Shown here: one piece after another, positions 1 through 11,317 of the stretch
How the letters are laid out: every line of letters begins with the position of its first letter
Numbering within the stretch: position 1 is the first letter of the stretch
Assembly (NCBI RefSeq): GCF_051014685.1
Contig: NC_135053.1
Location: 3,534,001-3,598,000 of the forward strand
Source: Ptiloglossa arizonensis
Taxonomy: Eukaryota > Arthropoda > Insecta > Hymenoptera > Colletidae
Reading direction: 5' to 3'
DNA: 64,000 nucleotides
Notes under the pieces: generated by a model
Database searches by the model: none
Seen by the model: only the letters and a program-made list of their open reading frames with translations
What the model was told of the DNA's origin: nothing
Made by a program: the position numbers and the translations under genes

Positions 1-20
1 TTGAGAAACTCAAAATTTTT

Positions 21-195
21 GCAGTTCTGATGCTCGAAAAGAATAACTAGAACGGCCTAGGGGAAAACTACTTATACTGTTGTAATCGGGCGAGTTTCTA
101 CTTTCAGATGCAACAGAAATTTTGCGGATTGGTCAATCCGTTCGCGAGATATGGCAGTTTGGAGGTAAGAAACGCTTGAGAAACTCAAAATTTTC
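21..195. repeat. First complete 175-bp unit (reference for unit positions)
   Basis: This unit sets the numbering used in this annotation: unit position 1 is the G of GCAGTTCTG. Landmarks are CCTAGG at 56-61 (unit 36-41), TGTAATCGGG at 81-90, GAGTTTCT at 92-99, the near-palindrome CGGATTG-GT-CAATCCG at 125-140, TCGCGA at 142-147, AGAAACTC at 179-186 and the palindrome AAAATTTT at 187-194. It carries the GAAAAGAATAAC and AAAACTACTTATACTG variants, so it belongs to the c class described for the three-unit module. TTATACTGTT marks this unit and its relatives at 4443, 7591, 11961 and 15635. Confidence 0.95.
92..186. repeat. 8-bp inverted repeat pair at half-unit spacing
   Basis: GAGTTTCT (92-99, unit 72-79) and AGAAACTC (179-186, unit 159-166) are exact reverse complements. 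The start-to-start distance is 87 bp within a unit and 88 bp from the second arm to the first arm of the next unit, so the arms alternate evenly along the whole array. Units with CTCGAGGAACTC, CTTGAGAGACTC or GAGCTTCTAC break one arm. Confidence 0.8.
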
Positions 196-249
196 GCAGT
201 TCTGATGCTCGAAACGAATAACTGGAACGGCCTAGGGGAAATGAACGCA

Positions 250-266
250 TACCGTTGTAATCGGGC
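250..266 (+). promoter_or_regulatory. CENP-B-box-like 17-bp motif (typical copy)
   Basis: TACCGTTGTAATCGGGC aligns without gaps to the mammalian CENP-B box YTTCGTTGGAARCGGGA with 12 of 17 positions matching. Seven of the nine positions of the core NTTCGNNNNANNCGGGN match; the two leading T bases read A and C. This form is present in every unit with ATACCGTTGTAATCGGG. Units with ATACCTTTGTAATCGGG lose one more match. Binding by any CENP-B-like protein is not shown by the sequence. Confidence 0.3.
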
Positions 267-545
267 GAGTTTCTACTTTCAGATGCAACAGAAATTTTGC
301 GGATTGGTCAATCCGTTCGCGATATATGGCAGATTCGAAGTAAGAAACGCTTGAGAGACCCAAAATTTTCGCAGTTCTGATGCTCGAAAAGAATAACTAG
401 AACGGCCTAGGGGAAAACTACTCATACCGTTGTAATAGGGTGAGTTTCTACTTTCAGGTGCAATAGAAATTTTGCGGATTGGTGAATCCGTTCGCGAGAT
501 ATGGCAGTTTGGAGGTAAGAAACGCTCGAGGAACTCAAAATTTTC

Positions 546-719
546 GCAGTTCTGATGCTCGAAAGAATAACTAGGACGGCCTAGGGGAAAGCTACTCATA
601 CCGTTGCAATCGGGCGAGTTTCTACTTTCAGATGCAACAGAAGTTTTGCGGATTGGTCAATCCGTTCGCGAGATATGGCAGTTTTGAGGTAAGAAACGCT
701 TGTGAAACTCAAAATTTTC
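546..719. repeat. 174-bp unit class with one-base deletion (type example)
   Basis: The usual GAAACGAATAAC reads GAAAGAATAAC here, a loss of one base near unit position 20. The same deletion is found in 25 units, near 561, 2836, 3008, 3708, 4933, 6145, 8604, 9480, 11751, 14901, 19801, 21200, 22070, 22420, 31870, 33090, 44467, 46390, 49365, 52512, 54260, 56010, 56885, 57930 and 59685. It is nearly always linked to AAAGCTACTCATACCG downstream and usually to CTCGAGGAACTC just upstream, so these units are one descent class. It explains 25 of the 32 bases by which the array falls short of an exact 175-bp period. Confidence 0.93.
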
Positions 720-823
720 GCAGTTCTGATGCTCGAAGAGAATAACTAGAACGGCCTAGGTGAAAACTACTCATACCGTTGTAATCGGGCGAGTTTCTAC
801 TTTCAGATGCAACAGAAATTTTG

Positions 824-839
824 CGGATTGGCCAATCCG
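824..839. repeat. Perfect 16-bp palindrome (variant of the unit dyad)
   Basis: CGGATTGGCCAATCCG reads the same on both strands. Most units have CGGATTG-GT-CAATCCG, with 7-bp arms around a two-base centre; the GT to GC change makes it perfect. Other perfect copies are at 5195-5210 and near 6418, 9566, 9915 and 20061. Other classes have centre forms TTAGTC, TTCGTC or TTGTTC, or lose the outer pair (AGGATTG), so the dyad is variable. Confidence 0.85.
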
Positions 840-3800
840 TTCGCGAGATATGGCAGTTTGGAGGTAAGAAACGCTTGAGAAACTCCAAATTTTTGCAGTT
901 CTGATGCTCGAAAAGAATAACTAGAACGGCCTAGGGGAAAACTACTCATACCTTTGTAATCGGGCGAGTTTCTACTTTCAGATGCAACAGAAATTTTGAG
1001 GATTGGTCAATCCGTTCGCGAGATATGGCAGTTTGGGGGTAAGAAACGCTTGAGAAACTCAAAATTTTCACACTTCTGATGCTCGAATCGAATAACTAGA
1101 ACGCCCTAGGGGAAAAGTGCGCATACCTTTGTAATCGGGCGAGTTTCTACTTTCAGATGCAACAGAAATTTTGCGGATTGGTCAATCCGTTCGCGAGATA
1201 TGGCAGTTTGGAGGTAAGAATCGCTTGAGAAACTAAAAATTTTCGCAGTTCTGATGCTCGGAACGAATAACTAGAACGGCCTAGGGGAAAAGTACGCATA
1301 CCTTTGTAATCGGGCGAGCTTCTACTTTCAGATGCAACAGAAATTTTGCGGATTGGTTAATCCGTTCGCGAGATATGGCAGTTTGGAGGTAAGAAACGCT
1401 TGAGAAACTAAAAATTTTCGCTGTTCTGATGCTCGAACAGAATAACTAGAACGGCCTAGGTTAAAACTACTCATACCGTTGTAATCGGGCGAGTTTCTAC
1501 TTTCAGATGCAACAGAAATTTTGCGGATTGGTCAATCCGTTCGCGAGATATGGCAGTTTGGAGGTAAGAAACGTTTGAGAAACTAAAAATTTTCGCTGTT
1601 CTGATGCTCGAACAGAATAACTAGAACGGCCTAGGGGAAAACTACTCATACCGTTGTAATCGGGCGAGTTTCTACTTTCAGATGCAACAGAAATTTTGCG
1701 GATTGGTCAATCCGTTCGCGAGATATGGCAGTTTGGAGGTAAGAAACGTTTGAGAAACTCATACTTTTCGCAGTTCTGATGCTCGAAACGAATAACTAGA
1801 ACGCCCTAGGGGAAAAGTGCGCATACCTTTGTAATCGGGCGAGTTTCTACTTTCAGATGCAACAGAAATTTTGCGGATTGCTCAATCCGTTCGCGAGATA
1901 TGGCAGTTTGGAGGTAAGAAACGCTTGAGAAACTCCAAATTTTCGCAGTTCTGATGCTCGAAACGAATAACTAGAACGGCCTAGGGGAAAAGTACGCATA
2001 CATTTGTAATCGGGCGAGTTTCTACTTTCAGATGCAACAGAAATTTTGCGGATTGGTCAATCCGTTCGCGAGATATGGCAGTTTGGAGGTAAGAAACGCT
2101 TGAGAAACTCAAAATTTTCGCAGTTCTGATGCTCGAAACGAATAACTAGAACGCCCTAGGGGAACAGTGCGCATACCTTTGTAATCGGGCGAGTTTCTAC
2201 TTTCAAATGCAACAGAAATTTTGCGGATTCGTCAATCCGTTCGCGAGATATGGCAGTTTTGATGTAAGAAACGCTTGAGAAACTCAAAATTTTTGCAGTT
2301 CTGATGCTCGAAAAGAATAACTAGAACGGCCTAGGGGAAAACTACTCATACCTTTGTAATCGGGCGAGTTTCTACTTTCAGATGCAACAGAAATTTTGAG
2401 GATTGGTCAATCCGTTCGCGAGATATGGCAGTTTTGATGTAAGAAACGCTTGAGAAACTCAAAATTTTTGCAGTTCTGATGCTCGAAAAGAATAACTAGA
2501 ACGGCCTAGGGGAAAACTACTCATACCGTTGTAATCGGGCGAGTTTCTACTTTCAGATGCAACAGAAATTTTGCGGATTGGTCAATACGTTCGCGAGATA
2601 TGGCAGTTTGGAGGTAAGAAACGCTTGAGAAACTCAAAATTTTCGCAGTTCTGATGCTCGAAACGAATAACTAGAACGCCCTAGGGGAAAAGTGCGCATA
2701 CCTTTGTAATCGGGCGAGTTTCTACTTTCAGATGCAACAGAAATTTTGCAGATTGGTCAATCCGTTCGCGAGATATGGCAGGTTTGAGGTAAGAAACGCT
2801 TGTGAAACTCAAAATTTTCGCAGTTCTGATGCTCGAAAGAATAACTAGGACGGCCTAGGGGAAAGCTACTCATACCGTTGCAATCGGGCGAGTTTCTACT
2901 TTCAGATGCAACAGAAATTTTGCGGATTGGTCAATCCGTTCGCGAGATATGGCAGTTTTGAGGTAAGAAACGCTTGTGAAACTCAAAATTTTCGCAGTTC
3001 TGATGCTCGAAAGAATAACTAGAACGGCCTAGGGGAAAGCTACTCATACCGTTGTAATCGGGCGAGTTTCTACTTTCAGATGCAACAGAAATTTTGAGGA
3101 TTGGTCAATCCGTACGCGAGATATGGCAGTTTGGGGGTAAGAAAGGCTTGAGAAACTCAAAATTTTCACACTTCTGTTGCTCGAATCGAATAACTAGAAC
3201 GCCCTAGGGGAAAAGTGCGCATACATTTGTAATCGGGCGAGTTTCTACTTTCAGATGCAACAGAAATTTTGCGGATTGGTCAATCCGTTCGCGAGATATG
3301 GCAGTTTGGAGGTAAGAAACGCTTGGGAAACTCCAAATTTTCGCAGTTCTGATGCTCGAAACGAATAAGTAGAACGGCCTAGGGGAAGAGTACGCATACC
3401 GTTGTAATCGGGCGAGTTTCTACTTTCAGATGCAACAGAAATTTTCAGGATTGGTCAATCCGTTCGCGAGATATGGCAGTTTCGAAATAAGAAACGCTTG
3501 AGAGACTCAAAATTTTCGCAGTTCTGATGCTCGAAAAGAATAACTAGAACGGCCTAGGGGAAGACTACTCATACCGTTGTAATAGGGTGAGTTTCTACTT
3601 TCAGGTGCAATAGAAATTTTGCGGATTGGTCAATCCGTTCGCGAGATATGGCAGTTTGGAGGTAAGAAACGCTCGAGGAACTCAAAATTTTCGCAGTTCT
3701 GATGCTCGAAAGAATAACTAGGACGGCCTAGGGGAAAGCTACTCATACCGTTGCAATCGGGCGAGTTTCTACTTTCAGATGCAACAGAAATTTTGCGGAT

Positions 3801-4371
3801 TGGTCAATCCGTTCGCGAGGTATGGCAGTTTGGAGGTAAGAAACGCTTGAGAAACTCCAAATTTTCGCAGTTCTGAAGCTCGAAACGAATAACTAGAACG
3901 GCCTAGGGGAAAACTACTCATACCGTTGTAATCGGGCGAGTTTCTACTTTCAGATGCAACAGAAATTTTGCGGATTGGTCAAACCGTTCGCGAGATATGG
4001 CAGTTTGGAGGTAAGAAACGCTTGAGAAACTCAAAATTTTCGCAGTTCTGATGCTCGAAACGAATAACTAGAACGGCCTAGGGGAAAAGTACGCATACCT
4101 TTGTAATCGGGCGAGTTTCTACTTTCAGATGCAACAGAAATTTTGAGGATTGGTCAATCCGTTCGCGAGATATGGCAGTTTGGAGGTAAGAAACGCTTGA
4201 GAAACTCAAAATTTTCACAGTTCTGATGCTCGAAACGAATAACTAGAACGCCCTAGGGGAAAAGTGCGCATACCTTTGTAATCGGGCGAGTTTCTACTTT
4301 CAGATGCAACAGAAATTTTGCGGATTAGTCAATCCGTTCGCGAGATATGGCAGTTTTGATGTAAGAAACGC

Positions 4372-5251
4372 TTGAGAAACTCAAAATTTTTGCAGTTCTG
4401 ATGCTCGAAAAGAATAACTAGAACGGCCTAGGGGAAAACTACTTATACTGTTGTAATCGGGCGAGTTTCTACTTTCAGATGCAACAGAAATTTTGCGGAT
4501 TGGTCAATCCGTTCGCGAGATATGGCAGTTTGGAGGTAAGAAACGCTTGAGAAACTCAAAATTTTCGCAGTTCTGATGCTCGAAACGAATAACTGGAACG
4601 GCCTAGGGGAAATGAACGCATACCGTTGTAATCGGGCGAGTTTCTACTTTCAGATGCAACAGAAATTTTGCGGATTGGTCAATCCGTTCGCGATATATGG
4701 CAGATTCGAAGTAAGAAACGCTTGAGAGACCCAAAATTTTCGCAGTTCTGATGCTCGAAAAGAATAACTAGAACGGCCTAGGGGAAAACTACTCATACCG
4801 TTGTAATAGGGTGAGTTTCTACTTTCAGGTGCAATAGAAATTTTGCGGATTGGTGAATCCGTTCGCGAGATATGGCAGTTTGGAGGTAAGAAACGCTCGA
4901 GGAACTCAAAATTTTCGCAGTTCTGATGCTCGAAAGAATAACTAGGACGGCCTAGGGGAAAGCTACTCATACCGTTGCAATCGGGCGAGTTTCTACTTTC
5001 AGATGCAACAGAAGTTTTGCGGATTGGTCAATCCGTTCGCGAGATATGGCAGTTTTGAGGTAAGAAACGCTTGTGAAACTCAAAATTTTCGCAGTTCTGA
5101 TGCTCGAAGAGAATAACTAGAACGGCCTAGGTGAAAACTACTCATACCGTTGTAATCGGGCGAGTTTCTACTTTCAGATGCAACAGAAATTTTGCGGATT
5201 GGCCAATCCGTTCGCGAGATATGGCAGTTTGGAGGTAAGAAACGCTTGGGA
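4372..5251. repeat. Higher-order block, copy 2 of 3
   Basis: Copy of 1-880 at an offset of 4371 bp, carrying the same rare variants in the same order. Its first part recurs again at 8222-8775, 3673 bp further on (21 units minus two deletions). The two offsets are different multiples of the unit, so the copies were made by separate exchange events and not by one fixed higher-order period. Confidence 0.88.
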
Positions 5252-7348
5252 AATTCCAAATTTTCGCAGTTCTGATGCTCGAAAAGAATAACTAGAACGG
5301 CCTAGGGGAAAACTACTCATACCGTTGTAATCGGGCGAGTTTCTACTTTCAGATGCAACAGAAATTTTGAGGATTGGTCAATCCGTTCGCGAGATATGGC
5401 AGTTTGGGGGTAAGAAACGCTTGAGAAACTCAAAATTTTCACACTTCTGATGCTCGAATCGAATAACTAGGACGCCCTAGGGGAAAAGTGCGCATACCTT
5501 TGTAATCGGGCGAGTTTCTACTTTCAGATGCAACAGAAATTTTGCGGATTGGTCAATCCGTTCGCGAGATATGGCAGTTTGGAGGTAAGAAACGCTTGAG
5601 AAACTCAAAATTTTCGCAGTTCTGATGCTCGAAACGAATAACTAGAACGCCCTAGGGGAAAAGTGCGCATACCTTTGTAATCGGGCGAGTTTCTACTTTC
5701 AGATGCAACAGAAATTTTGCGGATTAGTCAATCCGTTCGCGAGATATGGCAGTTTTGATGTAAGAAACGCTTGAGAAACTCAAAATTTTTGCAGTTCTGA
5801 TGCTCGAAAAGAATAACTAGAACGGCCTAGGGGAAAACTACTCATACCGTTGTAATCGGGCGAGTTTCTACTTTCAGATGCAACAGAAATTTTGCGGATT
5901 GGTCAAACTGTTCGCGAGATATGGCAGTTTGGATGTAAGAAACGCTTGAGAAACTCAAAATTTTCGCAGTTCTGATGCTCGAAACGAATAACTAGAACGG
6001 CCTAGGGGAAAAGTACGCATACCTTTGTAATCGGGCGAGTTTCTACTTTCAGATGCAACAGAAATTTTGAGGATTGGTCAATCCGTGCGCGAGATATGGC
6101 AGTTTGGAGGTAAGAAACGCTTGAGGAACTCAAAATTTTCGCAGTTCTGATGCTCGAAAGAATAACTAGGACGGCCTAGGGGAAAGCTACTCATACCGTT
6201 GCAATCGGGCGAGTTTCTACTTTCAGATGCAACAGAAGTTTTGCGGATTGGTCAATCCGTTCGCGAGATATGGCAGTTTTGAGGTAAGAAACGCTTGTGA
6301 AACTCAAAATTTTCGCAGTTCTGATGCTCGAAGAGAATAACTAGAACGGCCTAGGTGAAAACTACTCATACCGTTGTAATCGGGCGAGTTTCTACTTTCA
6401 GATGCAACAGAAATTTTGCGGATTGGCCAATCCGTTCGCGAGATATGGCAGTTTGGAGGTAAGAAACGCTTGGGAAATTCCAAATTTTCGCAGTTCTGAT
6501 GCTCGAAAAGAATAATTAGAACGGCCTAGGGGAAAACTACTCATACCGTTGTAATCGGGCGAGTTTCTACTTTCAGATGCAACAGAAATTTTGAGGATTG
6601 GTCAATCCGTTCGCGAGATATGGCAGTTTGGGGGTAAGAAACGCTTGAGAAACTCAAAATTTTCACACTTCTGATGCTCGAATCGAATAACTAGGACGCC
6701 CTAGGGGAAAAGTGCGCATACCTTTGTAATCGGGCGAGTTTCTACTTTCAGATGCAACAGAAATTTTGCGGATTGGTCAATCCGTTCGCGAGATATGGCA
6801 GTTTGGAGGTAAGAAACGCTTGAGAAACTCAAAATTTTCGCAGTTCTGATGCTCGAAACGAATAACTAGAACGCCCTAGGGGAAAAGTGCGCATACCTTT
6901 GTAATCGGGCGAGTTTCTACTTTCAGATGCAACAGAAATTTTGCGGATTAGTCAATCCGTTCGCGAGATATGGCAGTTTTGATGTAAGAAACGCTTGAGA
7001 AACTCAAAATTTTTGCAGTTCTGATGCTCGAAAAGAATAACTAGAACGGCCTAGGGGAAAACTACTCATACCGTTGTAATCGGGCGAGTTTCTACTTTCA
7101 GATGCAACAGAAATTTTGCGGATTGGTCAAACCGTTCGCGAGATATGGCAGTTTGGATGTAAGAAACGCTTGAGAAACTCAAAATTTTCGCAGTTCTGAT
7201 GCTCGAAACGAATAACTAGAACGGCCTAGGGGAAAAGTACGCATACCTTTGTAATCGGGCGAGTTTCTACTTTCAGATGCAACAGAAATTTTGAGGATTG
7301 GTCAATCCGTTCGCGAGATATGGCAGTTTGGAGGTAAGAAACGCTTGA
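4901..7348. repeat. Tandem duplication of a seven-unit block (1224 bp twice)
   Basis: Bases 4901-6124 and 6125-7348 match at a constant offset of 1224 bp (seven units minus one base) and lie directly next to each other. Shared rare marks are the perfect GGCCAATCCG variant, CTTGGGAAATTCC (5246 and 6470), CACACTTCTG with GAATCGAATAACTAGGACG (5461 and 6685), and GTCAAACTG or GTCAAACCG near 5903 and 7127. Only a few single-base differences were noticed by eye, so the duplication looks recent. Confidence 0.88.
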
Positions 7349-7569
7349 GAAACTCAAAATTTTCACAGTTCTGATGCTCGAAACGAATAACTAGAACGCC
7401 CTAGGGGAAAAGTGCGCATACCTTTGTAATCGGGCGAGTTTCTACTTTCAGATGCAACAGAAATTTTGCGGATTAGTCAATCCGTTCGCGAGATATGGCA
7501 GTTTTGATGTAAGAAACGCTTGAGAAACTCAAAATTTTTGCAGTTCTGATGCTCGAAAAGAATAACTAG

Positions 7570-8250
7570 AACGGCCTAGGGGAAAACTACTTATACTGTT
7601 GTAATCGGGCGAGTTTCTACTTTCAGATGCAACAGAAATTTTGCGGATTGGTCAATCCGTTCGCGAGATACGGCAGTTTGGAAGTAAGAAACGCTTGAGA
7701 AACTCAAAATTTTCGCAGTTCTGATGCTCGAAACGAATAACTAGAACGGCCTAGGGGAAAAGTACGCATACCTTTGTAATCGGGCGCGTTTCTACTTTCA
7801 GATGCAACAGAAATTTTGAGGATTGGTCAATCCGTTCGCGAGATATGGCAGTTTGGAGGTAAGAAACGCTTGAGAAACTCAAAATTTTCACAGTTCTGAT
7901 GCTCGGAACGAATAACTAGAACGCCCTAGGGGAAGAGTACGCATACCGTTGTAATCGGGCGAGTTTCCACTTTCAGATGCAACAGAAATTTTGCGGATTG
8001 GTCAATCCGTTCGCGAGATATGGCAGTTTGGAAGTAAGAAACGCTTGAGAAACTCAAAATTTTCGCAGTTCTGATGCTCGAAACGAATAACTAGAACGGC
8101 CTAGGGGAAAACTACTCATACCGCTGTAATCGGGCGAGTTTCTACTTTCAGATGCAACAGAAATTTTGCGGATTGGTCAAACCGTTCGCGAGATATGGCA
8201 GTTTGGAGGTAAGAAACGCTTGAGAAACTCAAAATTTTCGCAGTTCTAAT
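7570..8250. repeat. Four-unit block present three times at long range (copy 1)
   Basis: Marked by TTATACTGTT (7591), CGGGCGCGTTTCTAC (near 7784) and GAGTTTCCACTTTC (near 7961). The same order occurs from 11961 (offset 4370, 25 units minus five bases) and from 15635 (a further 3674, 21 units minus one base). The three copies differ at scattered single bases. Confidence 0.8.
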
Positions 8251-8775
8251 GCTCGAAACGAATAACTGGAACGGCCTAGGGGAAATGAACGCATACCGTT
8301 GTAATCGGGCGAGTTTCTACTTTCAGATGCAACAGAAATTTTGCGGATTGGTCAATCCGTTCGCGAGATATGGCAGATTCGAAGTAAGAAACGCTTGAGA
8401 GACCCAAAATTTTCGCAGTTCTGATGCTCGAAAAGAATAACTAGAACGGCCTAGGGGAAAACTACTCATACCGTTGTAATAGGGTGAGTTTCTACTTTCA
8501 GGTGCAATAGAAATTTTGCGGATTGGTGAATCCGTTCGCGAGATATGGCAGTTTGGAGGTAAGAAACGCTCGAGGAACTCAAAATTTTCGCAGTTCTGAT
8601 GCTCGAAAGAATAACTAGGACGGCCTAGGGGAAAGCTACTCATACCGTTGCAATCGGGCGAGTTTCTACTTTCAGATGCAACAGAAGTTTTGCGGATTGG
8701 TCAATCCGTTCGCGAGATATGGCAGTTTTGAGGTAAGAAACGCTTGTGAAACTCAAAATTTTCGCAGTTCTGATG
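8222..8775. repeat. Higher-order block, partial copy 3 of 3
   Basis: It matches 4549-5102 at an offset of 3673 bp, with CTGGAACGG plus AAATGAACGC, GATTCGAAGTAAG, and TAATAGGGTGAG followed by CTCGAGGAACTC and a 174-bp unit. It ends at about 8775, where GCTCGAAGAGAATAAC is replaced by GCTCGAATCGAATAAC, the start of a different block. Confidence 0.85.
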
Positions 8776-9219
8776 CTCGAATCGAATAACTAGAACGCCC
8801 TAGGGGAAAAGTGCGCATACCTTTGTAATCGGGCGAGTTTCTACTTTCAGATGCAACAGAAATTTTGCGGATTGGTCAATCCGTTCGCGAGATGTGGCAG
8901 TTTGGAGGTAAGAAACGCTTGAGAAACTCCAAATTTTCGCAGTTCTGATGCTCGAAACGAATAACTAGAACGGCCTAGGGAAAAAGTACGCATACGTTTG
9001 TAATCGGGCGAGTTTCTACTTTCAGATTCAACAAAATTTTGAGGATTGGTCAATCCGTTCGCGAGATATGGCAGTTTTGATGTAAGAAACGCTTGAGAAA
9101 CTCAAAATTTTTGCAGTTCTGATGCTCGAAAAGAATAACTAGAACGGCCTAGGGGAAAAGTACGCATACCATTGTAATCGGGCGAGTTTCTACTTTCAGA
9201 TGCAACACAAATTTTGCGG
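8773..9219. repeat. Block repeated 12 units downstream (copy 1)
   Basis: Matches 10871-11317 at a constant offset of 2098 bp (12 units minus two bases). Diagnostic shared changes are GAGATGTGGCAG (8890 and 10988), CTAGGGAAAAAGTACGC and the one-base-short GATTCAACAAAATTTTG near 9030 and 11128. The surrounding 8.8-11.9 kb region is a mosaic that also holds a three-unit duplication, about 9052-9388 against 9576-9912, at offset 524. Confidence 0.82.
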
Positions 9220-10870
9220 TTTGGTCAATCCGTTCGCGAGATATGGCAGTTTGGAGGTAAGAAACGCTTGAGAAACTCAAAATTTTTGCAGTTCTGATGC
9301 TCGAAAAGAATAACTAGAACGGCCTAGGGGAAAACTACTCATACCGTTGTAATCGGGCGAGTTTCTACTTTCAGATGCAACAGAAATTTTCCGGATTGGT
9401 CAATCCGTTCGCGAGATATGGCAGTTTGGAGGTAAGAAACGCTCGAGGAACTCAAAATTTTCGCAGTTCTGATGCTCGAAAGAATAACTAGGACGGCCTA
9501 GGGGAAAGCTACTCATACCGTTCCAATCGAGCGAGTTTCTACTTTCAGATGCAACAGAAATTTTGCGGATTGGCCAATCCGTTCGCGAGATATGGCAGTT
9601 TTGATGTAAGAAACGCTTGAGAAACTCAAAATTTTTGCAGTTCTGATGCTCGAAAAGAATAACTAGAACGGCCTAGGGGAAAAGTACGCATACGTTTGTA
9701 ATCGGGCGAGTTTCTACTTTCAGATGCAACACAAATTTTGCGGTTTGGTCAATCCGTTCGCGAGATATGGCAGTTTGGAGGTAAGAAACGCTTGAGAAAC
9801 TCAAAATTTTTGCAGTTCTGATGCTCGAAAAGAATAACTAGAACGGCCTAGGGGAAAACTACTCATACCGTTGTAATCGGGCGAGTTTCTACTTTCAGAT
9901 GCAACAGAAATTTTGCGGATTGGCCAATCCGTTCGCGAGATATGGCAGTTTGGAGGTAAGAAACGCTTGGGAAATTCCAAATTTTCGCAGTTCTGATGCT
10001 CGAAAAGAATAACTAGAACGGCCTAGGGGAAAACTACTCATACCGTTGTAATCGGGCGAGTTTCTACTTTCAGATGCAACAGAAATTTTGAGGATTGGTC
10101 AATCCGTTCGCGAGATATGGCAGTTTGGGGGTAAGAAACGCTTGAGAAACTCAAAATTTTCACACTTCTGATGCTCGAATCGAATAACTAGGACGCCCTA
10201 GGGGAAAAGTGCGCATACCTTTGTAATCGGGCGAGTTTCTACTTTCAGATGCAACAGAAATTTTGCGGATTGGTCAATCCGTTCGCGAGATATGGCAGTT
10301 TGGAGGTAAGAAACGCTTGAGAAACTCAAAATTTTCGCAGTTCTGATGCTCGAAACGAATAACTAGAACGCCCTAGGGGAAAAGTGCGCATACCTTTGTA
10401 ATCGGGCGAGTTTCTACTTTCAGATGCAACAGAAATTTTGCGGATTAGTCAATCCGTTCGCGAGATATGGCAGTTTTGATGTAAGAAACGCTTGAGAAAC
10501 TCAAAATTTTTGCAGTTCTGATGCTCGAAAAGAATAACTAGAACGGCCTAGGGGAAAACTACTCATACCGTTGTAATCGGGCGAGTTTCTACTTTCAGAT
10601 GCAACAGAAATTTTGCGGATTGGTCAATCCGTTCGCGAGATATGGCAGTTTGGAGGTAAGAAACGCTTGAGAAACTCAAAATTTTCGCAGTTCTGATGCT
10701 CGAAACGAATAACTAGAACGCCCTAGGGGAAAAGTGCGCATACCTTTGTAATCGGGCGAGTTTCTACTTTCAGATGCAACAGAAATTTTGAGGATTGGTC
10801 AATCCGTACGCGAGATATGGCAGTTTGGGGGTAAGAAACGCTTGAGAAACTCAAAATTTTCACACTTCTG

Positions 10871-11317
10871 ATGCTCGAATCGAATAACTAGAACGCCCTA
10901 GGGGAAAAGTGCGCATACCTTTGTAATCGGGCGAGTTTCTACTTTCAGATGCAACAGAAATTTTGCGGATTGGTCAATCCGTTCGCGAGATGTGGCAGTT
11001 TGGAGATAAGAAACGCTTGAGAAACTCCAAATTTTCGCAGTTCTGATGCTCGAAACGAATAACTAGAACGGCCTAGGGAAAAAGTACGCATACGTTTGTA
11101 ATCGGGCGAGTTTCTACTTTCAGATTCAACAAAATTTTGAGGATTGGTCAATCCGTTCGCGAGATATGGCAGTTTTGATGTAAGAAACGCTTGAGAAACT
11201 CAAAATTTTTGCAGTTCTGATGCTCGAAAAGAATAACTAGAACGGCCTAGGGGAAAAGTACGCATACCATTGTAATCGGGCGAGTTTCTACTTTCAGATG
11301 CAACACAAATTTTGCGG
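10871..11317. repeat. Block repeated 12 units downstream (copy 2)
   Basis: Second copy of 8773-9219. It carries the same one-base deletion in ATTCAACAAAATTTTG and the same GATGTGGCAG change. It differs from copy 1 at GGAGATAAG against GGAGGTAAG and a few other bases. It stops matching at 11318, where copy 1 has TGCGGTTTGG and copy 2 keeps the usual TGCGGATTGG. Confidence 0.82.

Larger units (their letters stand above)
1..880. repeat. Higher-order block, copy 1 of 3 (offset 25 units)
   Basis: This stretch is repeated at 4372-5251 with a constant offset of 4371 bp, which is 25 units minus four one-base deletions. Rare shared marks include TTATACTGTT (72 and 4443), CTGGAACGG with AAATGAACGC near 215-250, GCAGATTCGAAG near 330, and TAATAGGGTGAG near 435. 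The match weakens after about 880, where unit classes differ, and similar classes resume further on. A shorter third copy lies at 8222-8775. Confidence 0.88.

Noticed and set aside
36..61. CCTAGG and TCGCGA palindromes as regulatory sites
   Set aside because: They are six-base palindromes present in nearly every unit. They would give a unit-length ladder on digestion but there is no evidence of a regulatory role.
125..145. RNA polymerase III B-box or tRNA T-arm (GGTCAATCCG resembles GGTTCGAATCC)
   Set aside because: Two central bases are missing, there is no convincing A box at the right distance (TGGCAGTTTGG is a poor fit), and no cloverleaf can be drawn.
187..194. Terminator-like T runs
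   Set aside because: The AAAATTTT tract is symmetric, has no stem before it and occurs in most units; it is part of the satellite.
279..599. Open frame of about 106 codons on the minus strand, recurring at 4650-4970 and 8323-8643
   Set aside because: It spans nearly two satellite units, recurs only because the block is copied, has no recognisable domain, and changes frame with each 175-bp unit. The other open frames of 60-79 codons are of the same kind.
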